From: Paguma larvata
Lineage: Eukaryota > Chordata > Mammalia > Carnivora > Viverridae
Assembly: GCA_030068075.1 (NCBI GenBank)
Contig: CM057826.1
Span: forward strand, 72,327,312-72,391,311
Length of the DNA: 64,000 nucleotides
Reading direction: 5' to 3'
Part shown: positions 20,086-31,888 of the stretch, piece after piece
Layout of the letters: each line of letters starts with the position of its first letter
Position numbering within the stretch: position 1 is the stretch's first letter
Notes under the pieces: generated by a model
Databases searched by the model: none
The model's input: the letters and a program-made list of their open reading frames with translations, nothing else
Told to the model about the DNA's origin: nothing
Made by a program: the position numbers and the translations under genes

Positions 20086-23076
20086 ATATAATGGCCATTT
20101 CCTATGACCATTGATGACTGTAATTTGCTGCCATCTTCTTGACTGTAAGGGACAAATTGTCATTTTCTCTTCTTTCCAAGTTTTTAAAGAAAAACAAACA
20201 TTTTTTCAAACCAGACATGGCTGCATGGTGAGGACTCCTTTAAAAAAGCGAAAGTATTCCTTCTGAAGACATCGAAGGGTGTCTCAATGATAATGATTAA
20301 TGACTTTAAAACATCCATAAATCTTTGAGGAAGGAACACACCACTATTAGAACCATATGTTGCTCTCGCTCTTCGCGTGGAACTTCTATGAAAGTCACTA
20401 GGAGTTCAGTGGAGTGATGGAGACAAGCATATGGCACCAGATCTCAACTAAATTAATAACAGTATGCAAACACAGCTAAATAGTGATAATCCCCCTTGTT
20501 ATCCAGCTTTTTTCTTTTCCAGACAACTTCACAGTATATAGTTAAGCACCGAAAAGACACTTGTTAAATGGGGAGAACCGATGTGCAAGAAGAAGCCATG
20601 TGGCATATCTTTTGAAACAAGCTGAAGAGGCAGTGATTTGGGGCCTCTTTGCTCAGGACTGCTATGGAGCCAGTTAGAGATCAAAACGGAGCCTCAACCT
20701 GACTATGCTTTAGGCACTGCATCTGGCCGCTGTCCCACACTGTTGCCATAGTCACCCATCTCCTAGCAACAATGAATAGCATTTTCATGTCTCTTAAGTG
20801 ACAAAGCACGTGAGTAAAACATGTAAATGTAATGACAATGGACTAATAATCTGAGGGGTTCCCTCATGATTAAAGTTCACTCTGAAGATCTATATGAATA
20901 TTTGGTTTCATGATTTGATCCCTCCTGGGATGAGTTATGATAAGAAAGTGCCTCGGCTCAAATGGAGGCAGCCCAACAGCGTGCTTTTGAATATAGTGAC
21001 TGCAAATATCACTATATAGAACGTGATAAAGGGGAACTTTGTTTTTTAAAAAGTATAAAAGCATGTATTTTGAATAACCTGATCATCATTATCTAGAAAT
21101 CTGAGTAGAATGTCCTGGAGGTGGAAAAGCCCTAGCCTTGGGTCTGGGAAGAAGGAATATTCCATCCTAACACATTCAGGCTCAAACAATCCATTAGCAG
21201 CCTTTGCCATGAGCAATGAGTCTCAATTGAGGTCACTAATCAGAAGCAGTAAAGAAGCAGATACAAAGATAAAAGGAAAAGGCTTTCTGCGTCATGCTTG
21301 TCCTTGAGGCAAAGTTAAAACAAACTCGGTGGCACTTCTTACGGGATCTTTAGTTGTTTATTTCTAAATGTACCATATTTCTAATAATCTCTGTCTAAAT
21401 ATTCTGCCAAAGAAATTCATTGAGATACAAGCCTCCTGTTTTTAAAAAAGGCATAGCCTTGAATCCTAATAAACCTTGCTATTACATTGACCTATGTGCA
21501 TAAAATGAAAACTCAGGAGAGTTTAGACATCCACAGAGAAGTTACTAACAAAGAAATCAATGCCTATTTTCATTTTAAGATGGCATTTTGTGTATTATTT
21601 ACAAGTGCTATCGGCTGTCTCCCACTACTTTAGAAATAAGAATATATATATCGTGGTTTGAATACTGCTTTCCCGAGTTTGTATCAGAACCTGTGGGTTT
21701 GGCAAATGTCAATGAAAGATGCTCTCTGTGGGAAGTGGGTTCAGCGATGTCACTGAGAGACTTCACCTGAGGGGAAGCAGAGCATCGCAACAATGTCTCC
21801 AAGATGAAATAAATAATCCCCACGCCCAGGCAGGCCATTATAATGTGTTTACATATGGCATGCAGAGCAAGTTTAGCTGCGCTAACTGCTTCGTGAAAGG
21901 AAAATCCTCCCGAAATTAAATAATCAAAGAAGATAGGTGAGTGCTGATTTTGTGAAATAAACAGTGATTGAGGAAAGAAGAAAAACCAGCAGGACTCAGC
22001 GTGAAGCAAATTAATTCATGTTGGAGATTTACTCTCCTGAAGAAATTAAATTGCCCACTTCCTAATCAGTACAGTTCTTGGCATGCTGTTTCTTTCTCTT
22101 TCTTCCTAAATTTGTTTTGTGATAGAGCCCCTTAATTTTTCACTCCACTATTTTGGAAATTACAATTTGAAGCTCCAGGTCTTTGTGTGGTTCTGTGAAG
22201 TTTGGCACTCGGTCAGTTCCTTTACCATTCATTGGTTTTGAAAAAGAAAATTCCTTTCCAGTCATCCTATTTACTTATTTCATTTGCCTCTGCTCCACAA
22301 GAGAGTGTAAGGAGACACCATGGCTAGTGCATCTCTTCTGCGTTATAATGGTTCAAGGGATAAGCATGTTTTCATTATGCTAATTTGGAATCACTGAAGG
22401 AAAACCGTATCTTAGTGTTCATTCAGAGTATATAGCTGCTCAATGTAAATACAGATTGTTGGGTTCTTTCCCTATTCTTCTCATCCTGTAGCAAAAGGGA
22501 AAAAAAAGCACAAACTGTTGTTCTTCCAGTTAAATCTGCACACAGAGAAAGATGTCAACACACATTAAAACTGAAACCACATTTGAGAAGACACGCAGAA
22601 CTTTGCAAATGCCACTGCTGTTTATAGAGCTTTGAGCTGGAGGGGATATCATATGTTTTTCAATCTGTTTTTTTACTCTTCTGCTGTCTTAAAATAAACC
22701 ATATAATTCTTGTACTTGGCCTTAGAACGTGAGTTATGCCATCAGTCTGTTGTGATTCATTTGCTAAAATATTCCAGTGATGAATGTCTCTTCCTTCCCG
22801 TAATAACTGTTGTGGTATTGCTTTTGCCTAATGGAAGCCATTGTGTCTCTTGGAGGGCTGACAAGTAGGAAAGGGCCGCTCTGTGGCACAAGCACTGGAT
22901 GATAATCAAAGCTGGTAAGACTCCCTCAGAATCCTATCTTCCCTCCAGGCACAGTTGGCTGGTGGGAAAATTCCATTGGTACCACCTGCATACCGACTTT
23001 GATTTCAAATGTTGAGGCCAGCCTTTTAAAAGTAAGGTATTGGAACATGATCATGCCTTAGAGTTGAAGCCAATAT
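20086..23076. other. 3 kb free of recognisable repeats; candidate conserved noncoding region
   Basis: I recognise no SINE, L1, MIR or L2 here, although such elements occur every kilobase or two elsewhere. The text is balanced in composition and non-repetitive, and includes TAAT-type homeodomain-like words (for example near 22008 and 21907). A minus-strand frame of 133 codons (21608-22009) has no features I know. 'gttgccatagtcac' (20742-20755) is one base off an RFX X-box in one half-site. Conservation itself cannot be seen from one sequence. Confidence 0.4.
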
Positions 23077-23090
23077 TCACGTTACTTTCT

Positions 23091-23316
23091 TTTTAAAAAA
23101 AATTTTTTTAACGTTTTTGTTTTATTTTTGAGAGACATAGAGAGAGAGTGTGAGCAGGGGAAGGACAGAGAGAGAGGGAGACACAGAATCTGAAGCAGGC
23201 TCCAGGCTCTGAGCCGTTAGCACAGAGCCCTGACGCGGGGCTCGAACTCACAGACCGTGAGATCATGAGCTGAGCCGAAGTCGGCCGCTTAACCGACTGA
23301 GCCACTCAGGTGCCCC
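23091..23316 (-). mobile_element. Felid tRNA-Lys-type SINE, full length, CpG-rich
   Basis: Complete minus-strand copy whose head still holds several CpG sites ('tgacgcggggctcgaactc', 'tcggccgcttaaccgac'). The target-site duplication 'tcacgttactttct' (23077-23090) against 23317-23330 has one mismatch. The retained CpGs suggest a fairly young copy. Confidence 0.96.
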
Positions 23317-23330
23317 TCACTTTACTTTCT

Positions 23331-23955
23331 AAGTCATGTGTGTGAAAGTAGTTCTTGTGATGACTAACATGTCCAAGCGGCCTTCCTCTGCCTGACATAT
23401 CTGGATTTGACTGTTCTGCAGAAAACATAGTTGTGATATTAATACCATTGGGGGCATTAATTATAGCTACTTGTAACCATCAGAAGACAAAAGTGCTACC
23501 CTGAATATCTAAACAGCTGGGTTACTGCCGGGTATTCAAATTATTAAAGGCAAGGATGACACTCTTTGGGGCTTTTAGTGGAAATTGAGTCGGTTGCTGC
23601 TACTATAGGTTGAAGTGTTTTAATATTGTAAAAGATCATCCTCCTGACACGGGATGGTGGAGGGGAGGCGTTACTTGATGAATGAGTGAGGAGTAGTGAA
23701 GTAAAAAAAATCTAAGTCAGAAAAGACTCTGTCAGCATTACCGGAAAGGTTTTGGGGTCAGGGCTGGGGGGAAATATATAACTGTATAAGAGGAATTTGT
23801 GATCTTTTGCAGGATAATCTAAAAGGGAGCAGGTCTCTGGTTTTAAATGGCGTCTGGCTTACGTCACTTGATGCGGTTTCTCCCATATTTCTGCTAAATG
23901 TGTTAGAGACCTCACCAAAAGCTAAGATTATCAGAAAAGCTAATGTCAAAATCTG
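23331..23955. other. Unique-looking sequence, no recognised features
   Basis: No gene or nameable repeat. Confidence 0.5.
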
Positions 23956-23965
23956 GGATACATTT

Positions 23966-24421
23966 CTTTAAAATTTTTTTTAATGTTTATTCATTTTTTT
24001 TTAATGTTTATTTGCATTTGAGAGAGAGAGTGCCAGCTAGCGAGAGGCTGAGAGAGGGGTCAGAGGATCTGAAGCAGACGCTGTGCTGACAGCAGGGAGC
24101 CCAATGCGGGGCTCAAACTCACGAATTGTGAGATAATGGCCTGAGCTGAAGTTGGATGCTCAACCGACTGAGCCGCCCAGGTGCCCCTAGTATTTACTCA
24201 TTTTTGAGAGAGAGAGAGAGAGAGACAGAGACAGACAGACAGACAGATAGAGTGTGAGCAGGGAAGGGGCAGAGAGAGAGGGAGACAAAGAATTCGAAAC
24301 AGGCTCCAGGATCTGAGCTGTCAGCACAGAGCCTGACACAGGGCTTGAACTCATGAACTGTGAGATCACGACCTGAGCTGAAGTTGGACGCTTAACTGCC
24401 TGAACCACCCAAGCATCCCTA
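23966..24421 (-). mobile_element. Outer SINE, split by a second SINE
   Basis: The outer element is in two pieces: the tail end (23966 to about 23998) and the body and head (about 24188-24421). The target-site duplication 'ggatac[a/c]ttt' at 23956-23965 and 24422-24431 encloses both pieces and the inserted SINE. The body carries a GACA/GATA microsatellite (about 24224-24250). Confidence 0.88.
23999..24187 (-). mobile_element. Inner SINE inserted in the tail of another SINE
   Basis: A complete minus-strand SINE ('tttatttgcatttgagagag' to 'gagccgcccaggtgcccc') sits in the outer element's tail. The outer tail text appears on both sides ('tttattcattttt' before and 'tttactcattttt' after), which is the expected target-site duplication. 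Its exact left edge is uncertain by about 10 bases. Confidence 0.85.
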
Positions 24422-24431
24422 GGATACCTTT

Positions 24432-24970
24432 ATAACCAGTATGAAGAAGCTAGAGCTGGATGGAGGAAAAAAATAGCAGGACTGCACCCTTATCCTGGCC
24501 TCTACCCACCAGAAACTGTTCAGGTACCCCTCTAATGTGTGGATTCTGCTTTTTTACAGTGGCTCTCCTGCTTGTCCCTTCTTCACATTCCCATCCAGAA
24601 AAAGACAGGAGAACTAGCAGTGCCCATTGAATCCTTGTCGAAGAGGAAAAGTAGAGCACAGAACAAAAAAGCTTTGGCAGCAATCCATGCTAGGTGCTGG
24701 TATTTTTATAAACTTTATTAAGTCACAGAAATAGGCAGGAGAGGAGGTAGAAAATTTTTACTTTGGTTGAGGAGTGCTGCATTATAAAAATCCCTGTGAG
24801 GCAGTAGGGTTGAGAAAGCCGTGCACATCAAAATGCTGTCCCACCGTGGATCTGAGAAGGGTAGGCACCCAGCATCTGTGGTCTCCTCGTAGGCAGACAA
24901 CAACCCTGGGGAATGTCTCCTTGTTGAAAGATGAGGCGCAAAAGCGTGGATAGAGAGAAATTTCCCTGCT
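24432..24970. other. Unique-looking sequence, no recognised features
   Basis: No gene or nameable repeat. Confidence 0.5.
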
Positions 24971-24971
24971 T

Positions 24972-25215
24972 AGAGTGGAATTGCTGGGTCATGACCTATG
25001 CCAACACATACACGGTCAGCTTCAGCAAATATCTCTAACCAATGTCCCCACGTGGCTGCACTCCCACCGGTGTAGGAGAATTGCACCTGCTCTACATCCT
25101 TGTCCACTCTCGTTCTGTCTTTTTCATTTTAGCCATTCTATAGGATGTGTGGTGGTATCTCAGTGCACTCTTAAGTTGCTTTTTCTTGATGTCTAATGAT
25201 GTGGAGCGTATATGA
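24972..25215 (-). mobile_element. Old L1 ORF2 fragment
   Basis: On the plus strand: 'gagtggaattgctgggtcat', then 'gtggctgcactcccaccggt', 'tttagccattctatagga', 'tgtggtggtatctcagtg' and 'tgatgtctaatgatgtgga'. This is the same ORF2 C-terminal region as at 4.1-4.4 kb, but from a much older L1. The coding frame is destroyed. Confidence 0.85.
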
Positions 25216-26079
25216 TGGCTTAATAGGACAATTTCAAAGAGGTCAAGGAGCCAGCTGACAGACTATCTCATACAGAGGCAATTTCAAAATACTTATCAAC
25301 TGCTAAGATATAACATCGCCAATCAGAATGAACACCGGCCAGGGGTGATGAGGTGTGGTCCTGTAAGCACTGGCTGTGCCATGTGCTAACCTCTAGTTGA
25401 TGGAATAGTGCCAGGTGTGAGGGGTCCTGGAGGGACAGCCTGTGGTGACTGGGGAGTCGGGAGAAGCGCTCAGGTCACAGGACAGCAGCTGCATGCAACC
25501 CATGAAGACCATTTCAGTACTTAATCAATAGCATGGCCGTAATGGTGCATACTAGCTAAATGTCAGCCGCGTCTCATGCTGAGGGAAGAGAGAATCAGAC
25601 TCATGAGACTAATGAAGTGGAGGGTGAAGGGAAGAACAGCTGTGAGTATACAATAGTGATTTGTTGATTATGTCTGAGTACAGAGTAGGGAGGTTGAGGG
25701 AAAAGACTGAGGGATTATAAATAATACGAGAAAGAAATATTTTACTAAAAACTGTAAGATAGTGAGGAAGAAGAATAACTTTCACACACCCTTTACCGGA
25801 AGCAAAACCAAAGGGGACAACTTACTCACAATTTCGTTTGGGCACCTTGGGTTCATTCCTTCAGTTTCCAATAGGAGATGTTGGTGCTCAGTAAATAGTG
25901 GGTGGGACAGAACAGAACAAACGTATGTATACTCTGCTACAGCTCAACAGATTTGTTCTCAAGCACATGAGAAAACTCAGGTCATTAGAGGCAGACATAT
26001 CAGAGGGCTGGAGGGCCTTCACAAGCCAGTCGAGGAGAGAGCCAGGGCTACGTTTATTTATTTAGCCTTTTTCATTGTG
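25216..26079. other. Unique-looking sequence, no recognised features
   Basis: 864 bases with no gene or nameable repeat. GC content is somewhat higher around 25330-25500. Confidence 0.5.
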
Positions 26080-26552
26080 TTAAAAAATACATAATATAAA
26101 ATGTACCATTTTCAACATTTTTAAGTATATAGTTCAGTGGCATTAAATACATTTACATTGTTTTGCAACCATCACAAGACGTCCATCTCAAGAATTCTTC
26201 ATCTTCCCAAACTGAAACTCCATGCCCCTTAAACAATAACCCCCTATTCTCCCTCTCTCCAGCCTTGGCAATCACCACTCTACTTACTGTCTTTATGAAT
26301 TTGATTATTCTTGGTACCTTATGTGAATAGAATCCTACAATGTTTGTTCTTTTGCATCTGCTTTATTTCACTTAGCATAATGTCTTCCAAATTTATCCAC
26401 ATTGCAGCATGTATCAGAACTTCATTACTTTTTAAGGCTAAATAAAATTCCATTGTATGTATATCCATTCATTTGCTGGTGGGCATTTTGGTTGTTTCCA
26501 CCTTGGGCTATTGTGAATAATGTTGCTATGAACATTGGTGTACAATTATCAA
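26080..26552 (-). mobile_element. Old L1 3' region
   Basis: On the plus strand, 'tatagttcagtggcattaaa' and 'caaccatcacaagacgtcca' (old L1 3' UTR) run into 'tcacttagcataatgtcttc', 'attccattgtatgtatatcc' and 'ttgctatgaacattggtgta' (end of ORF2). Diverged, with no clear target-site duplication. Confidence 0.88.
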
Positions 26553-26679
26553 TTGGAATCAAGGCTACTTTTTTATAACTTAGTTAATATAGCTCAAAGG
26601 GAGTGAGCTTTGTAACTAGACGTGTGCCCTTCTGGGGGACCTTATCATTACTCTCTCTCTACATCTGTAATATAATAAT

Positions 26680-26955
26680 AATTGCTGAACTTTACTAGGT
26701 ACTTATATATTGTAAGCATTTAAGACATTGTTTTAAGTATGTTACTTGTATTATACCATTTAAACCTCAGAAGAAATCTATAAGGTAGGTAATATATTTA
26801 TGTTTATACCTATGTTATATAAAAATATAAAGTGGATGATATAAAGTAATGTTTTCTAGGGGAGGGTATGTTTTTCACAGAGAGGGTTTTTCCCACGGTC
26901 ACACAAACAACTAGTGTGTAAGTGTGCTGGGCTTACAGGTGTTGTAGATCTAATG
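26680..26955 (+). mobile_element. MIR-type ancient SINE relic, possibly interrupted
   Basis: 'gctgaactttactaggtact' and 'cctcagaagaaatctataag' match the 5' and middle parts of MIR. 'ggtcacacaaacaactagtg' matches the 'ggtcacacagctagtaag' segment. About 100 bases of AT-rich text separate these parts, more than in MIR itself. Confidence 0.72.
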
Positions 26956-29900
26956 TCCACATCACATGTTATATATACGGGTTTGCATTAGTGTTGCCTC
27001 AGCAACCCCCAATAATAAGATGGAATTTTGCTCCCATTCCATAAGTTCTCTTTTGTGGACAGCATCTTCGGGAACCCGGGGCGGGGATTAGATATCCATG
27101 AATCCACCAATCACATACTATCAAATATTCTCAAAACTTTATCACAGTCCCCAACAGATCGCTTGACGCCGTAAGTCCCTGCCCATAGGAGGCAACTATG
27201 GGAAAACATTACAGATCCCACATTCCTCATTGATAAACCGCAGATCTATGTATGTTTCAGAATTTAAAAAAAATTTTTTAGTTAAAAAAAAATTCTAAAA
27301 CCTCCCATGGGATTTGTGCATCATCTTAAATTCAGATTTTTGATATTTCCACAATAAAATGTGTGAGTAGTCATGCTAAGCGAGATCAATTAAATTTATA
27401 AAGAGCCTCATGTCAGTTCCATCTAAGTTTAGTTGCCAAAGGAGTGTTGATGCCAAATAATAAACATAGCTTTAAGGTTTCAGAATTTTTAGAATTTCAT
27501 TATTGGGTTAAGGGCTTTTAGAACTGTGCACTAAAGTAAAGGTGACCCAAGCCTGTTTTCCCAAAAGTCAGCCATGCTCTATACAGCATGGGTAGAGCCA
27601 GCATGGCCAGGGTAACGAAAGCCTTTGCAGCTGGTTTAATTCGGTGGCAGATTCAGGTTTTGTGCAGCCTGAAACTTAATTTGATGAGACACCTCCCCCT
27701 CCCCCATATAAGCAAAAGAATAGGAAATTACAAATAGAAAATTAGGTATGAAAAGGAATATTCATTTAGAATGACAAATTGCCACAAATTAAACATTTTT
27801 AAAAAACAGCTAACAAATTTTTGTTCTTGTTGGTTACAATTTTGGCTTCTACTTGGATACTCTCTTCTTAATACATTTAAATTTTGATATGCTTCATAAT
27901 TCTGAAAAGACAGTAAAAGGAATCTGAAATTACAGAATGCACACACCAAGCCAAATGTATGCTAGAGTTAGTGCTATGTTGTAATGGGCCCCATCATTTT
28001 GTAATCAAACTACTCATATAAAGCACATTGAATAGACAAGTGTCGGAGTTTGGTCATGGAAACACTCTGTATTCTCAGTGTGTCTTATTGCCTTTGTAGC
28101 CTTTTTGCTTGTCATTTCATCTGAACCTCTGGTCTTATCAGGACAGTGCATTATATTTACTAAGATGTGATCTAATACATTGGAATTAATAAAACATGAA
28201 GTTACATATAGCTATATTTGTTTTTGTTAGTACGGCTTCAGGTTTGTGCCCTACAAACTCAGAAATTCTGATAAATTCTTTTTTGGACCATTCCATAAAA
28301 CTGTGTGTACATAATTGTATAGGCAGCATTTTTTATTATATTTCCAATAGGATAAAAATTTGGTTTTGATCAGTCGTAGATGCGAATTGGTTCCCCTTAT
28401 TATAATTCTATGTGTCTGATGATTAGAAGAATTTTCCATAGACTAGTTTCTGGCTCTGGATTTTAAAAACCTCATTTCTCCACAAATTATGTACTTAAAT
28501 CACAATGAAACCTCGTCCTTGTACCTTCCTGCAGATGAATCATCACTGAGTCATTGCTGGAAGCCCTTCCTGCATCAGGATGACTAGCGATGCACAAATC
28601 TATGGACGTACAGAAGTCAGTGGGAACCAGGCGAAATCCATGTTGAATTTCAAATTTCCTTTAGCCGGATCCCAATAGATTAATGGCTACTCCGGTGCCA
28701 CCAAACACCTAGGACAGTGTGATGGGGAGGAAGTTAGAATGGAAAGGAATAATGGTGTTAATTGGTTGAAGTTAAAATTATTGTGCAAAATTTCAAATTC
28801 AACATCTTGCTGCAACCTCTCAGGGTCACAATAGTAGCCACAAAAATGAAGGGGCTCTGAGGACATAAGCTTCAGTTGGCTTCACAAAAAACTTATCTTT
28901 CCATTGAGGGATAACTTAGACTGCTAGGTTGGAGGGGTCCAGGTTTGCAGTTTGTATCTGAACATTCCAATTTTTTCAGGCCATGAGAAATACGAACAAT
29001 TGGGGTTGAAAAAATCCTTTCACAGCTATTAAGAGCCAAAATAGGCTAAATGGCTCTGCCCAAAGTTCAGTCCCAGACACTGCACAGAACTCCTCTGTGG
29101 GATAGTGGGAGACATATTATTTCATTAAAAGGGTGGTCGTGGAGGAGTTTGGGGAGTTTTTATACAATCTGTAACTTAGCTCTATGAGTATAGTTTTCCC
29201 ATGGCAGCTACTGCCTCAGGAGAGGGTGGGACCTACATAGCCACGCTGGCCTCACCATCCTTGTCCCTGCCCACATTTTACTTACTTTATAGCACGACGA
29301 CCCCTTAATGTAATTAAAATAAATTATCGATTTAAAGATCATAAGATTTATGAACTAAGAAAATAAGAAAGAATACTTTTAGAAACTTTTTCAACTCATT
29401 CTCTTTTTACGAGTCAAGAAACCACACTTAGAGTTACTTGGGCACTGCTGCATTGATTAGCTGATAGATTCACTCAGCAAACTCTAAGAATAGCCAGTTT
29501 TTAGCCAGTTCTGCCTTGTCCATTTTAATTATTGGGGAAAATAGACTAGTTTTGTTCAGTGGCAAAGCCAGGTGGGGACTGTTTTCTCTCAAGTCTGTAT
29601 TAGTAGAACGACTAAGAGAAGAGTAACCCAGAGCTCTGCTGCCTGTTTCCTACGTACTTATGTACAGCCAAGTTAACAGGCAAAGCATTTACTGACACTC
29701 TAATCTTTAGAGGAAGGTGTAGGCTCTAGCCTCCATTCTTTCCTCTTTCATTACCTCCCACCAAAACTCCCACTTCACTTCCTCCACTAACCCCAAGGAG
29801 TTTGAATTCTGATGTGAACCAAGTATATTGAACTCCTGAGAAGGGAAGGGGAAAATAAGTTAAATGCTCTCTCTTCTTCAGGTCCCCTTTACATCTTTGT

Positions 29901-31783
29901 CTCTTGAATGATCTGTCTTTTGGACATTTTCTCTCTCTTCCTTCCCACCAGGTGCAATGAGGTGGTTTAGTGTGCTTCACCTTGGGATCTTCCCTTCCCC
30001 ATCATTGGGAGACCCCATGTTGAGTGACTTCATAGAACCAGGGTAAAGCTGGCTTGGAGCATGCTGTGTACCTGGAGAGCCAAAAAGTTCCTGGAGGGCT
30101 CAGGCCTCTGAGTTCTGGGCTTGCTGAGGTATAAGATAATTCAGAGGTTTGACACTGTAGTCTTAGCTGATAATTAAGAATTCATTTTCCTTGTCTTCTG
30201 TGTGTGCACGGTGTCTTCTGTGCACATGCTCCTTGGACACCTATGGTGCCAGGATTTGGGGTTTGGAGATTCTGACTACATATCTCTCTTTATTAGCGCC
30301 ACAGCTAATCCAGGGCGGGCACGTTGTTTTTGCTTTGGCAGCCCAACCTCCCATTTCTTCTCTTTTTGTGTTTGACAGCCACTTTGGTAGTCAATATTCT
30401 CAGGATCTTCTTCTCCAGTCAATAAGACCAACTTTTAGATAAGAACCTGGTAACTCAGGAACTCTGAATTATAAATGGGAAGGCCATTTGCTGTTCAGAG
30501 GCTTTTGCAGTAGATCATGGGTGCTTAACACCCATGATTATTTTGAAATTTACATGTAATATGCAAAATAACAAATTTTAAGATTTTGAGCATCTGCCAT
30601 TATTGTTCAAGAGGAGTTTTGCATCTCATCTCACTTCATAGAAGGTTCTTCATCCATGGGTAGAGCTGAAGAGAGTAGCACTTGGCTCTTGCTGCCCCAG
30701 AACATAAAAACCACTTAGTTGCTCAGGGCAACATTCTGCATAGGAGAGATTTTCATCAATGCTGTATGAAGCATGAAGGACAGTGGAAAATGTTCTTCCT
30801 ACCTTCATCAGACATTCCATGCTGGCTACAAGCAATGTTACTGAATGAAAATCTCACCACTTACCAGTGACTTTGTAATAAAAACTCCTTGTAGCAAGCT
30901 GGAAACAAATGTTTTACCTTCCTCCCTGTGGTTATTTGGTACCAATCTGTAGAGATATATTCATATTGCAGAAATTACTTGTAGTTCTGAATACGTTGTG
31001 GTCCTATCCGTTGAGATCACCAGAAAATTTCTGGTTTTTAAGGATCCCTAGCCTGTATCAGATTTCTTTGTTCTCCATGGGAAACAATCTCCCCCACACC
31101 CAAGCAACTCTGGTATTAGTTGTTAAGATAAGAACGACTCCATTTGGCATAAAATGTCGCAATCTGTCTAAAATCATGACTTACTTTTCTGGCAAAATGT
31201 GAGGGCAGCCTGGCCATAACATCTGTTACTCCTTTGACGGCCAGGATTGATTCAACCAGTTTTAGTCTGGGTAACTCTTCCTACATTTACCCAATCTAGA
31301 ATTACTTCTGGGTGTGGGTTTCATGGTGAACAATGAAAATGAATTATCCCCATATAATGGCTCCTTGGAGGAAGACTTTTTGTGGAGAGCATAAAAAACA
31401 TGAACCCAGATATGGAAAATTTTTACTTGCTGTTTTTTAATTAGCCATAGCCCTGTTCTACATTGCTTTGGCAAAATTGAGTAATGTTGTCTTATTAGCT
31501 CTGTATCTACGTGGAGAAGCTTGTCAGTCAATTCCACGTAGTTGTCACCTTCCAGGGAGGGTTCCCCACCAGGCATAATGGAATCCTACTTCCCCTCATT
31601 GTAGCAAGTCTATGGTTCTTCACCGTGGGTACTCCAATAACTGATGGTAGACGGACAGCAAATATCTGGCATGGTACAGTGAGGCAGGCACTTACAGAAT
31701 CTGGGCTTGGGGGAGGAGGAATGGTTTGGGAAAAGAACCACCCCATGGGGAATCTTTCGAGTGAGTCTCAGAGCAAATTCATT
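26956..31783. other. 4.8 kb without recognised genes or repeats
   Basis: The longest poorly explained stretch. I see no young SINE or L1. Short features only: an A/T homopolymer patch at 27267-27290, a small GC-rich patch ('cccggggcgggg', about 27075-27088) too small for a CpG island, and a perfect 10-bp hairpin at 30514-30538. No open frame has recognisable protein features. Confidence 0.45.
30514..30538. repeat. 10-bp perfect hairpin
   Basis: Arms 'atcatgggtg' and 'cacccatgat' enclose a 5-base loop. There is no T-run after it and no gene next to it, so no function is proposed. Confidence 0.93.
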
Positions 31784-31888
31784 GATTGATTCATTTATTC
31801 ATACATTTATTCACTAAACAAATATTTCTAATGTGTCACCATGTGTTAGCACATCAAAGGGTATTAGGTATGAGCACTTACCCTTTCG
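31784..31888 (+). repeat. Fragment of an ancient interspersed repeat
   Basis: 'tcatttattcatacatttat', then 'tcactaaacaaatatttcta' and 'caccatgtgttagcaca', resembles the common old motif 'ttcattcattcaacaaatatttattgag' with 'tatgtgccaggcac'. The family is uncertain (the start of the repeat described at 6060, or a simple ATTC-rich relic). Confidence 0.5.

Noticed and set aside
19749..20111. 120-codon open frame, minus strand
   Set aside because: It lies antisense to an ancient interspersed repeat and contains no known motif.
27060..27100. GC-rich patch, possible CpG island
   Set aside because: Only about 15 bases of CCCGGGGCGGGG-like text with very few CpGs. Far below island size.
30650..31250. 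Overlapping open frames on both strands, possible exon cluster
   Set aside because: Short frames with no known motif and no consistent splice-site pairs that I could find by eye.
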